Assembly (NCBI RefSeq): GCF_001553785.1 | Contig: NZ_LOJP01000001.1 | Span: 2,040,698-2,104,697, forward strand | Reading direction: 5' to 3' | Source of the DNA: Actinoplanes sp. TFC3 | Lineage (GTDB): Bacteria; Actinomycetota; Actinomycetes; Mycobacteriales; Micromonosporaceae | DNA length: 64,000 bases | Shown here: positions 48,480 through 57,475 of the stretch, piece after piece | How the letters are laid out: every line of letters begins with the position of its first letter | Position numbering within the stretch: the stretch's first letter is position 1 | Position numbers and translations under genes: made by a program | The notes under the pieces: model-generated | Told to the model about the DNA's origin: nothing | Seen by the model: only the letters and a program-made list of their open reading frames with translations | Database searches by the model: none

Positions 48480-48675
48480 CGTTCAGCGCCTCCTCCTTGT
48501 GCACCGCCTCGCGCCCGGTCTTGTCGCTCTTGACCTTGTACTGCGGCTCGTCCTTCGACGCGTCGACCGTGCGCCCGGCTTCTTCGGTGCGGGACGTGAT
48601 CTTCTTCTCCACCGTGCCCTCGACCGTCTGGCCGTGGCTCTTCCAGCTGACGTTGTCGCCCTTTTTCAAGCTCAT
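48469..48675 (-). CDS. DUF2945 (TUDOR-like) small protein
   Basis: Start chosen at MSLKKGDNVSWKSHGQTVEG because homology begins there. The 68-residue protein has a short beta-barrel start (GDNVSWKSHGQTVEGTVEKK) and a charged tail with YKVKSDKTGREAVHK, matching DUF2945 (hypervirulence-associated TUDOR domain). DUF2945 and DUF3140 genes are often paired, which supports both calls. Its role is unknown. Confidence 0.8.
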   Translation of the reverse strand: MSLKKGDNVSWKSHGQTVEGTVEKKITSRTEEAGRTVDASKDEPQYKVKSDKTGREAVHKEEALNDGK

Positions 48676-48695
48676 GCCACGGTGATACCCGCAGG

Positions 48696-49499
48696 TCAGG
48701 CCAGGTAACAGACGAAGATAGCCGTCCCCGGAAAGAGGCGGCCACGAAGCGGACTCCACTGCCCCCAGATCTGCTCATGCCCGGCCGGCCACTCGGGCTC
48801 CACAACGTCAGTAAGCACGAACCCAGCCGCCACAACCTCCCGGATCCGGTCACCCAAGGTTCGGTGCTGCTCCACATACGTAGGTACGCCCGCAGCGTCC
48901 TCCTCGACATAAGGCCGCCGGTCGAAATACGGGTGCACCGCGACCAACCCCTCCGGGCCGGGCTCGTCGAGGAAAATCCACCTCATCGGGTGAGTAATGG
49001 AGAAGACCCACGCGCCGCCGGGCCGAAGGACGCGAGCTACCTCTTGCATCAGCGCGCCGGAATCAGCCACGAAAGGGATCGCCCCGAAAGCCGTACAGAC
49101 AATGTCGAAAGCCCCGGAGGCGAACGGCAGCGCGAGGGCGTCGGCTTGGACGAGCGGTACCCGTACCCCTGAACGCTCTTCTGCCTCTCGCGCCTGCCGC
49201 AACATGCCCGCACTCAGGTCCATCGCGACCACGTCAGCGCCCTGTCCTTCCAGCCAGCGGGCCGCCGCGGCAGCTCCGCACCCCAGCTCCAGGATCCGCT
49301 TGCCGCGCACCTCTCCCAGCAGGCGTGCGTCGGCTTCGCGAACCCCTTCCGGGCACCAGACGAAGTCGACGTCTCCCAGGAAGGCTCCATGCTCATCCTG
49401 GTAGTCGTCGGCATCCAGGTCCCACCAGTACCGGCTCGCGACGCGGCTCTCGGCGTCTGTCACGGTCCGGCGGCGCGAGGCGGCTTGTTCTTCGGTCAC
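48696..49499 (-). CDS. SAM-dependent methyltransferase (class I)
   Basis: A 267-residue methyltransferase_11-type protein. Motif I is ILELGCGAAAAARWLEGQG, motif II is VVAMDLSAGMLRQA, a later strand is ADALALPFASGAFDIVCTAF, and RPGGAWVFSITHPM follows. The second half (DEPGPEGLVAVHPYFDRRPY, WPAGHEQIWGQWSP) is common in actinobacterial homologues of unknown substrate. The GTG start is at 49499. It is divergent from rpsA across 352 bases. Confidence 0.85.
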   Translation of the reverse strand: MTEEQAASRRRTVTDAESRVASRYWWDLDADDYQDEHGAFLGDVDFVWCPEGVREADARLLGEVRGKRILELGCGAAAAARWLEGQGADVVAMDLSAGMLRQAREAEERSGVRVPLVQADALALPFASGAFDIVCTAFGAIPFVADSGALMQEVARVLRPGGAWVFSITHPMRWIFLDEPGPEGLVAVHPYFDRRPYVEEDAAGVPTYVEQHRTLGDRIREVVAAGFVLTDVVEPEWPAGHEQIWGQWSPLRGRLFPGTAIFVCYLA

Positions 49500-49617
49500 C
49501 CCGACAAACTACTGAGATCATCGGGTACGGCCACAGCGCGCCGACTGCCCAAATGTGCACCAAACGGCCATGATGGCGGGTTTTGCGGGATCAATGTGCC
49601 TCGGTCGGCAGGAGGGC

Positions 49618-49648
49618 TTGCAACCTGTGGTAATGCGCACGGTAAGCT
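49618..49648 (+). promoter_or_regulatory. Candidate rpsA promoter in the 352-base upstream gap
   Basis: TTGCAA (49618-49623), a 19-base spacer, then TAAGCT (49643-49648). This would give a leader of about 200 bases before rpsA. The rest of the gap 49500-49851 holds no convincing gene. A long leader would suit the autoregulation known for S1 in other bacteria, but no specific structure was identified. Confidence 0.3.
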
Positions 49649-49851
49649 AGTCGATGCACTCGCGGATCGTGTGCCTCGGCAGGGAGCAGGTTCCGCAAGT
49701 CGTCGGTCCCAGCATGATCCTGCTCGCTCGATCATCAGTCGCCCACCCGTGCGACGCACCACGTGATCACGGATGTTCGTGCTGTGCCCGCCGGCAGTTC
49801 CGCGGGGCGCAAGAGACACCACGAAACCATCCGTTCGGAGCAACAGTCCAC

Positions 49852-51369
49852 ATGACGAGCAGCATCGAGGCCACCTCGAGCGCCAACAAGGTCACCGTCG
49901 ACGATCTCGGCTCGGAGGAAGCATTCCTCGCGGCCATCGACGAGACCATCAAGTACTTCAACGACGGCGACATTGTCGAAGGCACCGTCGTCAAGGTCGA
50001 TCGGGACGAGGTCCTGCTCGACATCGGCTACAAGACCGAGGGCGTGATCCCCTCGCGTGAGTTGTCGATCAAGCATGACGTGGACCCCGCGGAAGTGGTG
50101 TCGGTCGGTGACCACATCGAAGCCCTCGTCCTCACCAAGGAGGACAAGGAAGGCCGCCTGATCCTCTCGAAGAAGCGTGCGCAGTACGAGCGCGCGTGGG
50201 GCACCATCGAGAAGATCAAGGAGGACGACGGCGTCGTTCGCGGCTCCGTCATCGAGGTCGTCAAGGGTGGTCTCATCCTCGACATCGGTCTCCGTGGCTT
50301 CCTGCCCGCCTCCCTGGTCGAGATGCGTCGCGTCCGTGACCTGCAGCCCTACGTGGGCCGCGAGCTCGAGGCGAAGATCATCGAGCTGGACAAGAACCGC
50401 AACAACGTGGTCCTGTCCCGCCGTGCCTGGCTCGAGCAGACGCAGTCCGAGGTTCGCACCGAGTTCCTCAACAAGCTGCAGAAGGGCCAGGTCCGCAAGG
50501 GCGTCGTGTCCTCCATCGTCAACTTCGGTGCCTTCGTGGACCTGGGTGGCGTGGACGGCCTCGTGCACGTCTCCGAGCTCTCCTGGAAGCACATCGACCA
50601 CCCGTCCGAGGTTGTCGAGGTCGGCCAGGAGGTCGAGGTCGAGGTGCTCGATGTCGACCTGGACCGCGAGCGCGTCTCGCTGTCGCTGAAGGCGACCCAG
50701 GAAGACCCGTGGCGCCAGTTCGCCCGGACCCACGCGATCAACCAGATCGTGCCGGGCAAGGTCACCAAGCTGGTTCCGTTCGGTGCGTTCGTCCGCGTGG
50801 ACGACGGCATCGAGGGCCTGGTGCACATCTCCGAGCTGGCCGAGCGTCACGTCGAGCTGCCCGAGCAGGTCGTCCAGGTGGGCTCGGACGTGCTGGTCAA
50901 GGTCATCGACATCGACCTCGAACGGCGCCGGATCTCGCTGTCGCTCAAGCAGGCCAACGAGGGCTTCGTCGAGGGCGAGGAGCACTTCGACCCGACCCTC
51001 TACGGCATGGCTGCCACGTACGACAACGAGGGCAACTACATCTACCCGGAGGGCTTCGACCCGGAGACGGGCGAGTGGCTCGAGGGCTTCGAGAAGCAGC
51101 GCGAGACGTGGGAGAAGCAGTACGCCGACGCCCGCGAGCGCTGGGAGGCCCACACCAAGCAGGTCCAGGCGTCGCGCGACGCCGACGCCGAGGCTGCGCT
51201 CAACCCGGCTCCGGCCGGCGGCGTGACCACCTCGTCGTCGACCTCTTCCTCCACCACCACCACGAGCTCGTCTGCCCCGGCGCGCTCGGCGGAGGAGCCG
51301 GCCGGCACCCTGGCCACCGACGAGGCGCTCGCCGCTCTGCGCGAGAAGCTCGCCGGCGGCAAGAGCTGA
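49852..51369 (+). CDS. rpsA: 30S ribosomal protein S1
   Basis: Binds mRNA on the small ribosomal subunit. The 505-residue protein has four S1 RNA-binding domains (about residues 36-105, 122-190, 208-278 and 295-365), each with a GxVxxVxxFGAFV-like core, for example KGVVSSIVNFGAFVDLGG and GKVTKLVPFGAFVRVDDG. Four rather than six domains is typical of actinobacteria. The tail is low-complexity Ser/Thr (TTSSSTSSSTTTTSSS) followed by a helix. ATG 49852 with CGGAG upstream is chosen over the open frame further 5'. Confidence 0.96.
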   Translation: MTSSIEATSSANKVTVDDLGSEEAFLAAIDETIKYFNDGDIVEGTVVKVDRDEVLLDIGYKTEGVIPSRELSIKHDVDPAEVVSVGDHIEALVLTKEDKEGRLILSKKRAQYERAWGTIEKIKEDDGVVRGSVIEVVKGGLILDIGLRGFLPASLVEMRRVRDLQPYVGRELEAKIIELDKNRNNVVLSRRAWLEQTQSEVRTEFLNKLQKGQVRKGVVSSIVNFGAFVDLGGVDGLVHVSELSWKHIDHPSEVVEVGQEVEVEVLDVDLDRERVSLSLKATQEDPWRQFARTHAINQIVPGKVTKLVPFGAFVRVDDGIEGLVHISELAERHVELPEQVVQVGSDVLVKVIDIDLERRRISLSLKQANEGFVEGEEHFDPTLYGMAATYDNEGNYIYPEGFDPETGEWLEGFEKQRETWEKQYADARERWEAHTKQVQASRDADAEAALNPAPAGGVTTSSSTSSSTTTTSSSAPARSAEEPAGTLATDEALAALREKLAGGKS

Positions 51370-51396
51370 CCAGCTAGCTAGCCAGCACTGCTGAGG

Positions 51397-51434
51397 AACG
51401 CCCCGCTCGACCATCGAGCGGGGCGTTCTTTTTT
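51397..51434 (+). terminator. Strong intrinsic terminator after rpsA
   Basis: AACGCCCCGCTCGA (51397-51410), loop CCA, then TCGAGCGGGGCGTT (51414-51427): a perfect 14-bp stem with a 3-base loop, followed by CTTTTTT. This is the only textbook hairpin-plus-T-tract terminator in the window, 28 bases after the rpsA stop. Confidence 0.95.
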
Positions 51435-51440
51435 GCTGGC

Positions 51441-51487
51441 TTTTAGCGACACTCTGTCGTAATGTTTACGACAGGTCGTCGCTAAAA
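51441..51487 (+). promoter_or_regulatory. Nested 47-bp dyad operator before the NTF2/TetR genes
   Basis: Two inverted repeats share one centre at 51464: outer TTTTAGCGAC (51441-51450) with GTCGCTAAAA (51478-51487), and inner TGTCGTAA (51455-51462) with TTACGACA (51466-51473). Only three of the four bases between the arms fail to pair. It lies 12 bases before the NTF2-like gene, whose downstream partner is a TetR regulator, so it is the likely autoregulatory operator. TAAAAT (51483-51488) could be the -10 box. Confidence 0.75.
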
Positions 51488-51499
51488 TGAGGGGAATTG

Positions 51500-51973
51500 A
51501 TGGACATGTTTGCCGATCGCGCCGAGCTCATCGAACTGTTCGGCCGCTACGCCGACATCGCGGACCTCAAGGAGTTCACTGAGCTGCCCACTCGGGTCTT
51601 CACCGACCCGCTCACGCTGGACTTCAGCTCGGTGGCCGGCATCCCGCCGATGAGCACCCCGCTGCCGGACTACATCGAGATCCTGCGCGGCACCTTCGCG
51701 CCGTATGCGGCCACCCATCACGTCATCACCGGCCACGTCGTCACCATTGACGGCGACAGCGCGACCATCCACGCCCACGTACGAGCCGAGCACTGGGTTC
51801 CCGACGAGATCGCCAAGGGCGGGCCCAACCGGTGGCTGGTGGTGGGCTTCTACGACAACGAGGCGGTGCGCACCCCGAGCGGGTGGCGCCTGAGCCGGGT
51901 CAAGCTCACGATGTCGTACCAGGAGAATCCGCACCTCTCGGGGGTTGCCCTGGCCGCGGCGCAGGCCGAGTAG
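51500..51973 (+). CDS. NTF2-like / SnoaL-fold protein
   Basis: A 157-residue protein with the alpha-plus-beta cone fold of nuclear-transport-factor-2-like enzymes: DRAELIELFGRYADIADLKE at the start, THHVITGHVVTIDGDSATIH in the sheet, and a final WRLSRVKLTMSY. ATG 51500 has GAGGGG nearby; the TTG three bases earlier is less likely. Homologues include small isomerases, dehydratases and proteins of unknown role. It is followed 21 bases later by a TetR gene and preceded by a large dyad operator. Confidence 0.8.
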   Translation: MDMFADRAELIELFGRYADIADLKEFTELPTRVFTDPLTLDFSSVAGIPPMSTPLPDYIEILRGTFAPYAATHHVITGHVVTIDGDSATIHAHVRAEHWVPDEIAKGGPNRWLVVGFYDNEAVRTPSGWRLSRVKLTMSYQENPHLSGVALAAAQAE

Positions 51974-51994
51974 CGGCTGGGGGAGGATGATCGG

Positions 51995-52582
51995 GTGCCG
52001 CGGATCCGGGGAGACAGCATCGGGGAACACCACGAGATGGTGTGGACCGGCCTGGCCGAGGCGATCGGGCACCTGCTGCGGGAACGCGACTACGACGCGA
52101 TCACCATGGGCCACATCGCGGCTCGGGCCGGGCTGGCCCGCAACACCCTGTACAACTACGCCCGGGACAAGAACGCCCTGGTCCTGGCGCTGACCCAGCG
52201 AGCCGGCCGGCCCACTGTCGAGCGGGTGGCAGCGATCGCCGCCCGCTCGCACGACCCGGCGGCCGAGCGGCTGCGCGAGATCATCGACGTGGTGCTGACC
52301 GCGTTCACCGACCAGACGCTGCAGCTCATGTTCCGCCCTGATTCCGTCGCGGCGCCCAAGGGCTCGGACAGCCCGTTCCACGAGATCGTGGTCGAGGTGG
52401 AGAACGTGGTACGCGAGGGCATCGAGCGCGGAGAGCTCCGCGATGTCGGCGACGTGCCCCTCACGGTGGAGCTGCTGTCGGGGATCATGCGCGCGGGCGC
52501 CGAACGCATCGGCCGGGATCCGGGCGCCTTCACCGGCACCGCCCGGTCCGCGCAAGAAATCATTCTCGCCGCGCTGACCTAG
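51995..52582 (+). CDS. TetR-family transcriptional regulator
   Basis: A 195-residue regulator with N-terminal helix-turn-helix (ITMGHIAARAGLARNTLYNY, then ARDKNALVLAL) and an all-helical ligand-binding domain. GTG 51995 is 21 bases after the NTF2-like gene, so the pair is probably one operon repressed through the dyad at 51441-51487. The ligand may be the substrate of the NTF2-like protein; this is inference. Confidence 0.88.
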   Translation: MPRIRGDSIGEHHEMVWTGLAEAIGHLLRERDYDAITMGHIAARAGLARNTLYNYARDKNALVLALTQRAGRPTVERVAAIAARSHDPAAERLREIIDVVLTAFTDQTLQLMFRPDSVAAPKGSDSPFHEIVVEVENVVREGIERGELRDVGDVPLTVELLSGIMRAGAERIGRDPGAFTGTARSAQEIILAALT

Positions 52583-52658
52583 GGCGACCGGTTTGGCGCG
52601 GGGCCGGTTTGGTGGCGGTGGCTGCGGGGCGGAGATCGACGCGGGGAATACTGGGGCC

Positions 52659-53810
52659 GTGCTGATGGTGGGGTTGACGGGCGGCATCGGGGCCGGGAAG
52701 AGCGCGGTCGCCCGGCGGTTGCGGCAACTCGGGGCGGTGATCATCGACTCCGACGTGCTGGCGCGCGAGGTCGTTGCCGCCGGGACCGAGGGCCTGGCCG
52801 CGGTCGTGGAGACGTTCGGGCCGCAGGTCCTGGGCGCCGACGGGCACCTCAACCGGCCCGCCCTGGGCGCCATCGTTTTCCAAGACGAGCAGGCCCGCCG
52901 CCGGCTCGAGGAGATCATTCATCCCCGGGTACGGTCCCGCTCCCGCGAACTCGTCGCCGCAGCCCCGCCCGCCGCGATCGTGGTCAACGACGTGCCGCTG
53001 CTCGTCGAGACCGGCCAAGCACCGTCCTACCACCTGGTCCTGGTGGTGTCGGCCGCCGAGCCGGTCCGCATCGAGCGGCTCGTGCGGACCCGGGGGATGA
53101 CCGAGGAGCAGGCGGCCGCCCGGATCGCCGCGCAGGCCAGCGACGAGCAACGCCAAGCCGCGGCCGACGTGGTGCTCGACAACACGGGGTCGCTGGCCGG
53201 TCTGCACGCGGCTGTTGACGCTTTGTGGGAACGGCGGCTGTGGCCGTACGAGGAAAATGTGCGTTTGCGACGTGTTGCCGGCACGGATGGCGTGTTGCGG
53301 CTGGCCGGCCCGGATCCGAGGTGGCCGGGGCAGGCTGAGCGGCTGGCGGCGCGGATCCGGCACGCGCTCGGGGGTACGGCCGATGTCTCGCACATCGGCT
53401 CGACCGCGGTGCCGGGGCTGATCGCGAAGGACGTGATCGACCTCATGCTGACCGTCGCGTCGTTGAACGAAGCCGACCAGCTCGCTGACGCCTTGGCCGG
53501 AGCCGGCTTCCCCCCGAAAGATGGCGATCGGTTCGACAACGCGCGCGGGCAGGTGGGGAAAATGTGGACCAAGCGGTTGCACGGCAGTGCTGATCCGGGG
53601 CGGCCGGTCAACCTGCACGTGCGGGTGAAGGGCTCGCCCGGTTGGCGCTTCGCGCTGCACATGCGTGACCAGTTGCGCGCCGATGACGCGGCTCGGGAGG
53701 CGTATGCGGCGGCCAAGCGGGGGTGGGCGGCTGAGCATGCCGACGTGGCCGGGTACGCGCAGGCCAAGGAGCCGTGGTTCGACGAGTGGGCCGGTGCTCA
53801 TCCGGTCTGA
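52659..53810 (+). CDS. coaE: Dephospho-CoA kinase fused to a GrpB-like domain
   Basis: Last enzyme of CoA synthesis. From GTG 52659 the protein has 383 residues; ATG 52665 is an alternative. The kinase occupies about residues 1-195, with P-loop GLTGGIGAGKS (5-15), VIIDSDVLAREVV and VVNDVPLLVETG. The C-terminal half is a GrpB/UPF0157 domain (SHIGSTAVPGLIAKDVIDLM, a nucleotidyltransferase-like core). This CoaE-GrpB fusion is characteristic of actinobacteria, including mycobacteria; the role of the second domain is not settled. Confidence 0.93.
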   Translation: MLMVGLTGGIGAGKSAVARRLRQLGAVIIDSDVLAREVVAAGTEGLAAVVETFGPQVLGADGHLNRPALGAIVFQDEQARRRLEEIIHPRVRSRSRELVAAAPPAAIVVNDVPLLVETGQAPSYHLVLVVSAAEPVRIERLVRTRGMTEEQAAARIAAQASDEQRQAAADVVLDNTGSLAGLHAAVDALWERRLWPYEENVRLRRVAGTDGVLRLAGPDPRWPGQAERLAARIRHALGGTADVSHIGSTAVPGLIAKDVIDLMLTVASLNEADQLADALAGAGFPPKDGDRFDNARGQVGKMWTKRLHGSADPGRPVNLHVRVKGSPGWRFALHMRDQLRADDAAREAYAAAKRGWAAEHADVAGYAQAKEPWFDEWAGAHPV

Positions 53811-54152
53811 GGCCTTGTGCGCTGCTGGCGGGGCTCTTGCCGGACTTTGTCGGCGGCGCGATCTCCCTGAGGGCTTCTTGCAGACGGCGCTCTCGCTACG
53901 GGTGCGTGCCGGGGGAGGGCAGGGTGCCCGCGGCGGCCGGTCGGCGCGATGTGGCGCAACCTCTCGGGACGCGCTCACCGGCGTGGTGCCGGGGCAGCTG
54001 TCCTGGTCCCGTCGTGGCGCCGCGTGGTGGCACCGGAACGGCGGGCGGCCGCCGCGAGCGACCTACCGAATCAGCGTAGGTTTGCCGCGCAACCCCGGCA
54101 ACGGCTGGTGCCACGGGCGAATGCGCACCCACCGCACGCCGGTCGCCGAAAC
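53811..54152. other. Gap between coaE and the uvrB promoter
   Basis: About 340 bases without a convincing gene. Short open frames occur on both strands, but their codon third positions and composition do not look coding. The sequence is GC-rich with several imperfect inverted repeats around 53970-54035 that could form secondary structure. The uvrB promoter starts at its right end. Confidence 0.5.
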
Positions 54153-54175
54153 TTGTCGTACCCCCGACGTACGGT
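54153..54175 (+). promoter_or_regulatory. RecA-independent DNA-damage promoter (PafBC type) of uvrB
   Basis: TTGTCGTAC (54153-54161), eight bases, then TACGGT (54170-54175). It has the same nine-base upstream element, spacing and TAnnnT box as the polA promoter and fits the RecA-NDp consensus. The predicted transcription start falls at about 54182-54183, exactly on the ATG, so the message would be leaderless. No LexA box is seen. Confidence 0.75.
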
Positions 54176-54182
54176 AGTTCCC

Positions 54183-56300
54183 ATGGCGCTCAACATCCCC
54201 CGACTCGACGGCACCTTCAAGGTCGTCAGCGAATACCAGCCGGCCGGTGACCAGCCAACGGCCATCGCGGAGCTGGAGCGCCGGGTGCGTCGTGGCGATC
54301 GCAACACGGTGCTGCTCGGCGCCACCGGCACCGGCAAGAGCGCGACGACCGCGTGGCTCATCGAGAAGCTGCAGCGGCCCGCGCTCGTGCTGGCACCCAA
54401 CAAGACGCTGTGCGCGCAGCTCGCCAAGGAGTTCCGCGAGCTGCTGCCCAACAACGCCGTCGAATACTTCGTCAGCTACTACGACTACTACCAGCCCGAG
54501 GCTTACATCGCCCAGACCGACACCTACATCGAGAAGGACTCGTCGGTAAACGAGGAAGTCGAGCGGCTGCGGCACTCGGCCACGATGTCGCTGCTCACCC
54601 GGCGTGACGTGATCGTGGTGGCCACCGTCTCGGCGATCTATGGCCTGGGCACCCCGCAGGAATACCTCGAGCGCGCCGTCAGCGTGAAGGTCGGCCAGGA
54701 GCTCGACCGCGACAAGCTGCTGCGCCGCCTGGTCGACATCCAATACGCCCGCAACGACGTGGCCTTCCAGCGGGGCACGTTCCGCGTGCGCGGGGACACG
54801 CTGGAGATCATTCCGGCGTACGAAGAACTGGCCGTGCGCATCGAGTTGTTCGGCGACGAGATCGAGAAGCTGTACTACCTGCACCCGCTGACCGGCGAGA
54901 TCGTGCGCGAGGTGGACCAGCTGACCATCTTCCCGGCCACGCACTACGCGGCCGGCCCCGAACGCATGGAACGCGCCATCCGCGACATCGAGGCCGAGCT
55001 GGCCGAGCGGCTGGCCGAGCTGGAACGCCAGGGCAAGCTGCTTGAGGCCCAGCGGCTGCGGATGCGCACCACCTACGACATCGAGATGATGCGCCAGGTC
55101 GGCTTCTGCAACGGCATCGAGAACTACTCGATGCACATGGACGGCCGCACGTACGGCGATCCCGCCTACACCCTGCTCGACTACTTCCCCGACGACTTCG
55201 TCACCGTCATCGACGAGTCCCACGTGACCATCCCGCAGATCGGCGGCATGTACGAGGGCGACGCGTCCCGCAAGCGCATCCTCATCGAACACGGCTTCCG
55301 CCTGCCCAGCGCCGCCGACAACCGCCCGCTGCGCTTCGACGAGTTCCTCGAACGCGTCGGCCAGATGGTCTTCCTGTCCGCCACCCCGGGCCCCTGGGAG
55401 ATGCAGCAGGCCCAGGGCGAATATGTCGAACAGGTCATCCGCCCCACCGGCCTGGTCGACCCCGAGGTCGTGATCAAGCCGACAAAGGGCCAGATCGACG
55501 ACCTGATGCACGAGATCCAGCTTCGCACCGAGCGCGACGAACGCGTGCTGGTCACCACCCTGACCAAGAAGATGGCTGAGGACCTCACCGACTACCTGCT
55601 GGAAAACGGCATCCGCGTGCGCTACCTGCACTCCGAGGTCGACACCCTGCGCCGCGTCGAGCTGTTGAAGGAGCTGCGCAAGGGCGACTACGACGTGCTG
55701 GTCGGCATCAACCTGCTCCGCGAAGGTCTCGACCTGCCCGAAGTCTCCCTGGTCGCCATCCTCGACGCCGACAAGGAAGGTTTCCTGCGCAGCGGCCGCT
55801 CGCTGATCCAGACCATCGGCCGAGCCGCCCGCAACGTCTCCGGCCAGGTCCACATGTACGCCGACAAAATCACCCCCTCCATGCGCGACGCCATCGACGA
55901 AACCGACCGCCGCCGCGCCAAGCAGATCGCCCACAACGAAGCCAACGGCATCAAGCCCGAACCGCTGCGCAAAAAGATCCACGACATCCTCGACGACATC
56001 TACCGCGAAGCCGAGGACACCGACACCGCGCTCGGTGGAGCAGTGGTCGGAGGCGCCGGCCGCCAGATCTCCCGGGGCAAGGCGCCGGTGCCGGAGACCC
56101 GGTCCAAGGCTCGTGCCACCTCGGCTCCGGCGCGGGAAGGCATGGCCCGCGCCGAGCTGGCGCAGTTGATCCAGGACCTCAACGATCAGATGCTGGGGGC
56201 TGCCCGGGAGCTGCAGTTCGAGTTGGCTGCTCGGATCCGCGACGAGATGTCCGAGCTCAAGAAGGAGCTGCGGGGGATGGACGTCGCCGGGGTTCGGTGA
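54183..56300 (+). CDS. uvrB: Excinuclease ABC subunit B
   Basis: Damage-verifying helicase-like subunit of nucleotide excision repair. The 705-residue protein has Walker A GATGTGKS (residues 46-53), the beta-hairpin [20 protein letters not shown], the DEAD-like VIDESHVT, helicase motif [13 protein letters not shown], and a C-terminal UVR domain ([19 protein letters not shown]) that binds UvrC. ATG 54183 is chosen because homology starts there and the promoter ends just before it; the longer upstream frame is not conserved. Confidence 0.97.
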   Translation: MALNIPRLDGTFKVVSEYQPAGDQPTAIAELERRVRRGDRNTVLLGATGTGKSATTAWLIEKLQRPALVLAPNKTLCAQLAKEFRELLPNNAVEYFVSYYDYYQPEAYIAQTDTYIEKDSSVNEEVERLRHSATMSLLTRRDVIVVATVSAIYGLGTPQEYLERAVSVKVGQELDRDKLLRRLVDIQYARNDVAFQRGTFRVRGDTLEIIPAYEELAVRIELFGDEIEKLYYLHPLTGEIVREVDQLTIFPATHYAAGPERMERAIRDIEAELAERLAELERQGKLLEAQRLRMRTTYDIEMMRQVGFCNGIENYSMHMDGRTYGDPAYTLLDYFPDDFVTVIDESHVTIPQIGGMYEGDASRKRILIEHGFRLPSAADNRPLRFDEFLERVGQMVFLSATPGPWEMQQAQGEYVEQVIRPTGLVDPEVVIKPTKGQIDDLMHEIQLRTERDERVLVTTLTKKMAEDLTDYLLENGIRVRYLHSEVDTLRRVELLKELRKGDYDVLVGINLLREGLDLPEVSLVAILDADKEGFLRSGRSLIQTIGRAARNVSGQVHMYADKITPSMRDAIDETDRRRAKQIAHNEANGIKPEPLRKKIHDILDDIYREAEDTDTALGGAVVGGAGRQISRGKAPVPETRSKARATSAPAREGMARAELAQLIQDLNDQMLGAARELQFELAARIRDEMSELKKELRGMDVAGVR

Positions 56301-56425
56301 TCTTCTCCGGGTGCGGCAAGCCATCCAGATCGTCGAGCACGCGCCCATGGACTTCCTCAGCCAAAGATCCGGCACGAATCGTGACGCCCGCGCTTCAGCG
56401 AGGGGCACCACGACGGCGGCCGGCG

Positions 56426-57388
56426 TCAGGGGATGAGGACCAGCTTGCCGGGGGTGTGGGACGCCTGGCCGAAGGTGTGGGCTGCGGCCGCCTCGGCCAG
56501 CGGGAAGGACTTGGCGATGACCACACGCAGGGTCTTCGCGGCCGCATGCTCGACCAGGGTGGGGCGGGCCGCGTTGCGGATATCGGTGCCGGCGTCCTGG
56601 CCTGGGCCGTAACCGAGGAGTTTGATGCCTGCTTCGGCTCGGCGGGGGGAGCCGGTAATGGAGGCGATTCGGGTACGGTCTGCGGCCAGCTCCAGCGAGA
56701 CGTCGAGGGCTTCGCCGGTGCCGGCGCAGTCGATGGCGGCGGTGACGCCTTGGGGTGCGGCGGTGCGTACCCGGTCCGCTAGGCCGGGGCCGTAGGCGAC
56801 GGGGATGGCGCCTAGTTCGCGGAGCAGGGCGTGGTTGCGCTCGGCTGCGGTGGCGATGACTGTGGCTCCTGCGGCGGTGGCTAGTTGGATGGCCATGAGG
56901 CCTACGCCGCCGGAGCCGCCGTGGATCAGAACTGTGTCGCCGGCCCCTGCACCGGTGGCGTGCAGGGCGTGGGCTGCCGTGGTGCCGCAGAGCATCAGCG
57001 AGCCGGCTTCGGCCCAGCCCAGGGTGGCGGGCTTGGCGAGGACCGCGGTGGCGGGGGCGGTTACGTAGTCGGCGTAAGCGGCTGTGACGGGGTAGACGAT
57101 AACTTCGTCGCCTACCTGCACGGATGTCACGTCGGCGCCGATCTCGGTGACGACGCCTGCGCATTCCAGGCCCAGCGAGGGCATGGAGGCGGCGATGCCG
57201 GCGGCGTCCTTGTGATCTTCGTCGACGGCGTGGAAGGCGCCGCTGTAGAGCTTCCAGTCGATCGGGTTGACCCCGGCGGCCCGGACTTCGACTACGACGC
57301 CGTCGGCAGCGGCGCTCGGGACGGGTGCTTCGGTCAGGGCCAGCACCTCGGGGGTGCCGTAAGTGGTGGGACGCACGATTCGGGACAT
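56426..57388 (-). CDS. Zinc-independent NADPH:quinone reductase-like oxidoreductase
   Basis: A 320-residue MDR-superfamily protein: N-terminal GroES-like fold (VEVRAAGVNPIDWKLYSG), Rossmann motif VLIHGGSGGVGLMAIQLATA, no catalytic or structural zinc ligands, and a C-terminal TPGKLVLIP. It resembles quinone oxidoreductases. ATG 57388 (MSRIVRPTTYG) matches the usual family start; ATG 57415 would add nine residues. It is divergent from a LysR gene with 87 bases between them, a layout typical of a LysR target. Confidence 0.88.
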   Translation of the reverse strand: MSRIVRPTTYGTPEVLALTEAPVPSAAADGVVVEVRAAGVNPIDWKLYSGAFHAVDEDHKDAAGIAASMPSLGLECAGVVTEIGADVTSVQVGDEVIVYPVTAAYADYVTAPATAVLAKPATLGWAEAGSLMLCGTTAAHALHATGAGAGDTVLIHGGSGGVGLMAIQLATAAGATVIATAAERNHALLRELGAIPVAYGPGLADRVRTAAPQGVTAAIDCAGTGEALDVSLELAADRTRIASITGSPRRAEAGIKLLGYGPGQDAGTDIRNAARPTLVEHAAAKTLRVVIAKSFPLAEAAAAHTFGQASHTPGKLVLIP

Positions 57389-57475
57389 GACTTCATTGTT
57401 GATCCGATCAGGCATGATGCCCAGTGCAATGTTGGTAAGGACTACCTGCGGCGGACGCACGAATAGGAAAACGGC

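Noticed and set aside
53896..54132. 78-residue minus-strand frame between coaE and uvrB
   Set aside because: Pro/Arg/Ala-rich with no ribosome site or coding bias; treated as gap sequence.
56301..56425. Possible protein remnant on the minus strand (GSLAEEVHGRVLDDLDGLPH)
   Set aside because: Only about 35 residues look coding, with no start, stop context or recognisable family.
54063..57164. 1033-residue minus-strand open frame across uvrB and the oxidoreductase
   Set aside because: It is antisense to uvrB and out of frame with the oxidoreductase; no motif is seen.
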